DNA of 8,953 nt from Dehalococcoidia bacterium (GTDB taxonomy: Bacteria > Chloroflexota > Dehalococcoidia > Dehalococcoidales > DAOWKM01): contig DAOWKM010000117.1 in NCBI GenBank assembly GCA_030643695.1, positions 1 through 8,953 of the forward strand. The letters run 5' to 3'. This document shows, piece after piece, positions 4,887-8,953 of the stretch (the first letter of the stretch is position 1; the number at the start of each line of letters is the position of its first letter). The notes below the pieces were generated by a model, which searched no databases, was not told the origin of the DNA, and was given only the letters and a program-made list of their open reading frames with translations. Made by a program: the position numbers and the translations under genes.

Positions 4887-6062
4887 ATGGTAAATGCAGT
4901 GAAATTGAAGCAAGGGTTACGCTGGATATGGGGGTGGGAGTATTTTTGGCTTTGCCTGCTGGTGGTATTGGTGCTGGCTTTGCACTTCAGCACTATTATG
5001 CAGCCCACCCAGCTAGTCTTTGATGAGCAGTATTATGTTGAAGATGCCCGGTCTATTCTGCAGGGTCAGGATACGCTGTATCCTGAGCATCCCCCTTTAG
5101 GTAAGCTCACTATAGCGGCTGGGATACTCCTGTTTGGAGACAATCCTCTTGGCTGGCGATTTTTCTCGGTCATATTTGGTGCCCTCGGTATCGCCCTCTT
5201 CTATCTGATATGTCGTAAATTAGCCATGTCCAAGGAAGCCACCTTTCTGGCTACCTTTCTACTGGCTGTAGAGAACCTGACCTTCGTTCAAGCTAGCGTG
5301 GCTATGCTTGATGTCTATAGTTTAACTTTTATGTTAGGCTCGTTTCTGCTTTATCTGCAGGGACGATACAAGCTTTCCGGGGTATCAGTAGGACTGGGTG
5401 GTTTGGCTAAACTAAGTGGTGCTCTGGCATTTCCAGCTATATTCTTGCACTGGCTTTTTACCCGGAGGGCAAACTTTCGGCGGATTTTCACCATGATGCT
5501 TCTAGCGCCTATATCATTCTTGGCATTAATGCCCCTGTTTGATTTTGCTGTTTGGGGACGGTGGTTAAATCCCATCACCCGGGTGGAAACTATGTTGAGC
5601 TTGAGTGGTAGGCTGACCTTCGCCAATACCGATTATGTGGCTCTCAGTCGTCCTTGGGACTGGATACTGCGTCCTGAGGTGATGACCTACTGGGGTGAAC
5701 CTCATTACATTGCGGCAATTAGCTTCACTATCTGGGCTCTCATTATCCCCTCTGTTCTCTATATGGTGTTCAGGGCAGCCAGGAGTAACGATGCCGCTAT
5801 CTTTGGTCTATCGTGGTTTGCCAGCACTTACCTCCTCTGGATACCAGTGAGTTGTATAACTGATAGAATTAGCTTTGTGTACTACTTCTATCCCACTGTA
5901 GGCGCTATATGTATTGGTCTTGGACTGGGGCTATCTCAGCTCTGGGGCATATGGCAAACTAGAAGAACGGGCAAACTCAGGTGGGTGGCAGGAGTAGCAG
6001 TATCGGGTTATCTGCTGCTCCATATAATCGTTTTTGTTATCCTTTCCCCAGTCTTTTCTTGA
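4887..6062 (+). CDS. Protein O-mannosyltransferase-like (PMT/GT39) membrane enzyme
   Basis: This multispanning membrane enzyme would transfer mannose from polyprenyl-phosphate-mannose to Ser/Thr of exported proteins on the outer face of the membrane. After the first helix (about 18-36) comes the GT-C acidic motif FDEQYYVEDA with Asp46-Glu47. Next is PEHPPLGK (66-73) and FGDNPLGWR (83-91), all characteristic of PMTs. A QASVAMLD segment (135-142) and GGLAKLSGAL (171-180) match later PMT loop/helix motifs. About nine to ten hydrophobic segments are visible. At 391 residues it is shorter than the roughly 500 residues usual for actinobacterial PMTs, mostly at the C-terminal side. AAGGA at 4877-4881 lies 5 nt before the ATG. 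It follows the GT2-GtrA gene by 15 nt, the expected donor-lipid partner. A related GT-C enzyme with a different acceptor remains possible. Confidence 0.87.
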   Translation: MVNAVKLKQGLRWIWGWEYFWLCLLVVLVLALHFSTIMQPTQLVFDEQYYVEDARSILQGQDTLYPEHPPLGKLTIAAGILLFGDNPLGWRFFSVIFGALGIALFYLICRKLAMSKEATFLATFLLAVENLTFVQASVAMLDVYSLTFMLGSFLLYLQGRYKLSGVSVGLGGLAKLSGALAFPAIFLHWLFTRRANFRRIFTMMLLAPISFLALMPLFDFAVWGRWLNPITRVETMLSLSGRLTFANTDYVALSRPWDWILRPEVMTYWGEPHYIAAISFTIWALIIPSVLYMVFRAARSNDAAIFGLSWFASTYLLWIPVSCITDRISFVYYFYPTVGAICIGLGLGLSQLWGIWQTRRTGKLRWVAGVAVSGYLLLHIIVFVILSPVFS

Positions 6063-6083
6063 TTCTGAATAAAGACTGGCAAT

Positions 6084-6971
6084 TCAGATTGAGGGTTGGC
6101 GTGGTTTATAGACAAAAGAGACGATAAGCAGGACTACTCCCCCGATTAGAACACCAAGGCTGAACATTTCCAGAGGAGCCAGAAGGTTATTAAGGAACTG
6201 TGGAACCCATGTCTGAAGCGCTGTCGGTAGTATCTCAAGCTGCGGTAGCTGCGTCGCCGCCAGATGCTTAGCAGCCAAGATGCCTCCATACTCAATGGCT
6301 CCGTAGGTTAAGAAAATAGTGCCTATTCCACGGGTAGCGCCTCTTACCTGATGATGTATCAGGACAATCAATAAGATTAGTAGCAAAATAAAGCCAATTA
6401 GCGCCTTATAGCCGAGTTGAAGATAGCCAATATATTGCCTTGCTTGCTGTATCTGGGTCATAATCTCGGGGCTTATCATGCTTTCATTAAATTCAAAGGT
6501 TGATGGTATCTGTTGGGAGAATTGCTGGTAGAATTCATTAAAATGCTGCTCTAACTCGGCTGGAGGTATACCGGCAAGCTCTGGTGGTGACTCTAAGAAA
6601 GCTTGCCATAGATTATCTCTTAACTTTTCCTTCATTGGCTCCAGGGAGATTACCAGGCTCAGGCTTTGACTCTCCCTCTTAAGGTAGTCATAGCTAGAAT
6701 GGATAGCAGTATCTAACTGGTCTTTTATCCAGGGTTCAAGGTCAGTGAGGGTATCATTTATGACATCACTCATAGACTCCATCTCTTGAGGAATCTGTTG
6801 GCTGAGGGCGTCTTTGGCTAGTGATGTTATATCAAGGCTGTTTACTTCAGAGACAACGAAGTCTGGATTGAGGATGGTATTATTTAACATAAACACAAGA
6901 CCAAGAATGGAGAGAGATAGGAAAAGGAGGAGGCTTAATAAACTGAGGGCTAAACCCTTGAGAAACTTCAC
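6084..6971 (-). CDS. Unrecognised membrane protein with large extracytoplasmic domain
   Basis: I do not recognise the family of this 295-residue protein. An N-terminal hydrophobic helix (about 7-29) acts as a signal anchor. It is followed by about 155 polar residues (30-185) rich in Glu, Gln and Ser and predicted largely helical, then three more hydrophobic segments (about 186-205, 215-235 and 267-287) and a short basic tail. The N-terminal anchor implies that residues 30-185 lie outside the membrane. The phrase LNPDFVVSEVNSLDI after the anchor is the most distinctive element. The start is GTG at 6971-6969; the preceding codon is a stop, so no longer form exists. A modest AGAGGA lies 10 nt upstream (6987-6982). 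It has its own good promoter in the gap after prmC. It converges with the PMT-like gene, with only 21 nt between their stops. Confidence 0.85.
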   Translation of the reverse strand: MKFLKGLALSLLSLLLFLSLSILGLVFMLNNTILNPDFVVSEVNSLDITSLAKDALSQQIPQEMESMSDVINDTLTDLEPWIKDQLDTAIHSSYDYLKRESQSLSLVISLEPMKEKLRDNLWQAFLESPPELAGIPPAELEQHFNEFYQQFSQQIPSTFEFNESMISPEIMTQIQQARQYIGYLQLGYKALIGFILLLILLIVLIHHQVRGATRGIGTIFLTYGAIEYGGILAAKHLAATQLPQLEILPTALQTWVPQFLNNLLAPLEMFSLGVLIGGVVLLIVSFVYKPRQPSI

Positions 6972-7011
6972 TTAGGCTGTGTCCTCTGATGGCAATATAG
7001 TAATTTTACAG

Positions 7012-7041
7012 ATACTACTACTGAGCCCCCTTTAATGTCAA
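7012..7041 (-). promoter_or_regulatory. Predicted sigma-70 promoter of the 6084-6971 gene
   Basis: On the minus strand a perfect -35 TTGACA (7041-7036) is followed after an 18-nt spacer by TAGTAT (7017-7012), four of six bases of the -10 consensus. Initiation would be near 7005, about 34 nt before the GTG start. The promoter begins 15 nt beyond the prmC stop, suggesting that the membrane-protein gene is transcribed independently of prfA-prmC, though readthrough is possible because no terminator is apparent. Confidence 0.6.
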
Positions 7042-7055
7042 TCCTAACTCGTGAG

Positions 7056-7898
7056 CTATCTACCTGAAGTAAGGGTCAGGCTTACTACCCGGTCTATGCC
7101 GCTCAGGTCGGGGGTAACTTCTATCTCAGCTTGGGGGAAGAGGCTATGCAACAGGGTGGTTACTGCCTCGCTTTGTCCCTGCCCCATTTCCAAAAGCAGG
7201 TAACCTTCAGGGTGAAGCTTATTGCTTACCTGGCGGCATAACTGGCGTATCTTTTCCAGTCCGTCTGAGCCTCCGTTTAACGCCAGCACTGGTTCAAAGT
7301 CGGCTGAGGGGTGTAGTTCCGAATATTTAACATAGGGCAAATTGGTTACAATGAGGTCAACTGGTTCGGGTAGAGGTTCCAGCATATCGCCCGGCAAAAG
7401 CTGGATTCGTTGGGCTACCCTGTGTCTTTGGCAATTCATAGCCGCCACCTCCAGAGCCGGGGCTGATATATCAGTGGCATAGATTTTAACTTGTGGCAGG
7501 TTTAGCGCCAGGCTGATGGCAATAGCCCCGCAGCCGGTGCCAACATCAGCTATAGTAGATATACTATGATGCTGAGCCAGGTGGAGAACTTTCTCTACCA
7601 GTAACTCACTTTCCGGTCGGGGGATAAGGGCATTGGAATTGATATAAAAATCGAGTCCGTAGAACTCACGATGCCCGGTTATGTAGGCGGTGGGCTCACC
7701 GCTTAGACGGCGGCTAATTGTATCCCAGAAGTCTGTTTCTTGTTGGGAAGTTAGTTCCTGGTCAAGGTCTAGGTATAGTTGAACCCGACTTATTTTTAGC
7801 ACATGCCTTAGGAGTAGTTCACCTTCCAGGGAGGCGTCTTCAATATTGTTGGCAGCGAGAACTCTCTTAGCCTGACTAAGAGCCTGCTTTAGGGTCAC
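7056..7898 (-). CDS. prmC: Release factor glutamine N5-methyltransferase
   Basis: PrmC (HemK) methylates the glutamine of the GGQ motif in release factors RF1 and RF2 with S-adenosylmethionine, raising termination efficiency. The 280-residue product has an N-terminal helical domain (1-75), YITGHREFYG (72-81), ALIPRPESE (90-98), the SAM-binding DVGTGCGAIAI (118-128), the acidic ATDIS strand end (141-145), and EPVLALNGGSDGL (202-214). The substrate-binding motif is NLPY (186-189) rather than the family's usual NPPY. The rest of the fold is intact, so a working enzyme is likely. The GTG start overlaps the prfA stop by 4 nt, with AGAGGAG at 7913-7907 and an 8-nt spacer, so it is translationally coupled to the gene for its own substrate. 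Confidence 0.96.
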   Translation of the reverse strand: MTLKQALSQAKRVLAANNIEDASLEGELLLRHVLKISRVQLYLDLDQELTSQQETDFWDTISRRLSGEPTAYITGHREFYGLDFYINSNALIPRPESELLVEKVLHLAQHHSISTIADVGTGCGAIAISLALNLPQVKIYATDISAPALEVAAMNCQRHRVAQRIQLLPGDMLEPLPEPVDLIVTNLPYVKYSELHPSADFEPVLALNGGSDGLEKIRQLCRQVSNKLHPEGYLLLEMGQGQSEAVTTLLHSLFPQAEIEVTPDLSGIDRVVSLTLTSGR

Positions 7899-8953
7899 AC
7901 TAATTGCTCCTCTAACTGCTTCGCCTGGTCATTGGTAGCCAGGGCATCAATGAGTTCGTCAAGCTCTCCTTCTAGGATTCGGGGCAGGTTATGGAAGGTT
8001 AGACCGATGCGGTGGTCAGAAACACGGTCTTGGGGGAAATTGTAGGTTCGTATCTTTTCAGCACGGTCGCCAGTGCCTACCTGGGAGCGGCGCTGCTTGG
8101 TTATCTCTGCTTCCTGTTGGCGCTGCTTTATATCAAGGAGTCGGGCTCGGAGCACCGCCATTGCCTTCATCTTGTTTCTTAATTGGGAGCGTTCATCCTG
8201 GCAGACGGACACTATGCCCGTCGGTAGATGGGTGATGCGCACTGCGGTGGCTACCTTATTTACATTCTGTCCCCCAGCACCACCACTGTGGTAGATGTCA
8301 GTCCTGAGGTCGTTGGGGTCAATAGATACATCCACCTCATCTGCCTGGGGAAGAACAGCCACAGTAGCTGTTGAGGTATGAATTCTACCTAAGGATTCGG
8401 TGGTAGGCACTCGTTGCACTCGGTGAACCCCTCTTTCATATTTGAGCCGATTGAAAGCACCCTTGCCTTTTATCTCAAATATAATTTCTTTGAAGCCACC
8501 GATGCCGCTTTCGTTAACATTAATTAAATCTACTCCCCAACCTTTAGATTGGGCATACCGACTATACATGCGGAAGAGGTCAGCAGCGAACAGTCCAGCT
8601 TCATCGCCACCAGCCCCGGCCCGAATTTCCATAATGATGTCTCTTTCACCTTTAGCATCCTTGGGCAAGAGAGCCAGCTTTAGCTCTTGATATTGATGGT
8701 CTAGCTGTGATTCAAGGCTTTCTACCTCTTGCTTAACTAAAGCGGTCATCTCTTCATCCAGCCCACCACTTAGCATTGCCCTTGTTTCTTCTAGTGACCT
8801 GGCGGTTGCTTTATACTTACTATACTTTGTTACCAGGCTTTCAATACTGGCTCTCTCCTGAGCCAGTACCTGTAACCGCTTCACGTCAGATGCTATCTCA
8901 GGCATAGCCATCTGCTCATTTAGTTCCTGATAACGCTTGTCTATTGTTTCTAA
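7895..8953 (-). CDS. prfA: Peptide chain release factor 1 (5' end outside window)
   Basis: RF1 reads UAA and UAG in the ribosomal A site and triggers peptide release. The frame stays open to the last base of the window, and the residues before the first ATG (8911-8909) read LETIDKRYQELNEQ, typical RF1 N-terminal sequence. The gene therefore continues beyond 8953 and the ATG at 8911 is internal. The visible part is 352 residues: a helical N-terminal domain, IRAGAGGDEAGLFA, the PxT codon-recognition tripeptide as PTT (183-185 of the visible part; RF2 would have SPF), and HSGGAGGQNVNK with GGQ at 227-229. Since the methylated Gln is 235 in E. coli, about six residues are missing. It ends in a 4-nt overlap with prmC, whose product modifies it. 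Confidence 0.96.
   Translation of the reverse strand, partial: LETIDKRYQELNEQMAMPEIASDVKRLQVLAQERASIESLVTKYSKYKATARSLEETRAMLSGGLDEEMTALVKQEVESLESQLDHQYQELKLALLPKDAKGERDIIMEIRAGAGGDEAGLFAADLFRMYSRYAQSKGWGVDLINVNESGIGGFKEIIFEIKGKGAFNRLKYERGVHRVQRVPTTESLGRIHTSTATVAVLPQADEVDVSIDPNDLRTDIYHSGGAGGQNVNKVATAVRITHLPTGIVSVCQDERSQLRNKMKAMAVLRARLLDIKQRQQEAEITKQRRSQVGTGDRAEKIRTYNFPQDRVSDHRIGLTFHNLPRILEGELDELIDALATNDQAKQLEEQLV

Noticed and set aside
3893..4913. Minus-strand open frames across the GT2-GtrA gene
   Set aside because: They are antisense to a well-supported gene and show low-complexity or implausible translations.
6064..6088. TCTGAAT/ATTCAGA inverted repeat as a bidirectional terminator between convergent genes
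   Set aside because: The stem is only 7 bp, AT-rich, with an 11-nt loop and no T-tract on either side; it also overlaps the stop codon of the minus-strand gene.
8909..8911. ATG at 8911 as the start of prfA
   Set aside because: The frame stays open to 8953 and the upstream residues (LETIDKRYQELNEQ) are typical RF1 N-terminal sequence; the position of GGQ also implies that the gene starts outside the window.
1..8953. CRISPR array, insertion sequence, prophage, tRNA or rRNA
   Set aside because: No regularly spaced repeats, transposase, phage genes or recognisable structural RNA sequences were seen.

Overview
The window is about 9 kb of ordinary-looking bacterial chromosome, moderately AT-rich, densely coded, with strong Shine-Dalgarno sites and some GTG/TTG starts. 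Gene content (stand-alone gatC-gatA, prfA-prmC, rtcA, a short NfeD protein, and a polyprenyl-phosphate-mannose synthase beside a protein mannosyltransferase) would fit an uncultured Chloroflexota/Dehalococcoidia-type bacterium. That placement is an impression from gene style, not a computed result.

Layout. Positions 1-2018 are on the minus strand: gatC, then gatA, then the 5' end of a small unrecognised gene that leaves the window at position 1. GatC and GatA are two of the three subunits of the tRNA-dependent amidotransferase; gatB is not here. Positions 2019-2321 hold no gene. They carry two back-to-back promoters with the same extended -10 sequence and a cluster of hairpins, including a perfect 17-bp stem and a G-run motif in the gatC leader. 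Positions 2322-6062 are a tight plus-strand cluster: short nfeD, rtcA (RNA 3'-phosphate cyclase), a GT2 glycosyltransferase fused to a GtrA membrane domain, and a PMT/GT39-like mannosyltransferase. Positions 6084-8953 are on the minus strand again: prfA (RF1, 5' end outside the window), prmC overlapping it by 4 nt, and an unrecognised membrane protein with its own good promoter.

How the genes work together. PrmC methylates the GGQ glutamine of the RF1 encoded just before it. The GT2-GtrA protein probably makes a lipid-linked mannose, and the PMT-like protein probably uses it to glycosylate exported proteins. GatC and GatA need an unlinked GatB. Why NfeD and RtcA precede the glycosylation pair is not evident.

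There is no clear defence system, mobile element, CRISPR array or RNA gene. The points most worth checking are substitutions at several active-site positions of RtcA, the mutually exclusive hairpin/G-quadruplex leader before gatC, a repeated small hairpin flanking gatC, and the NLPY motif of PrmC.
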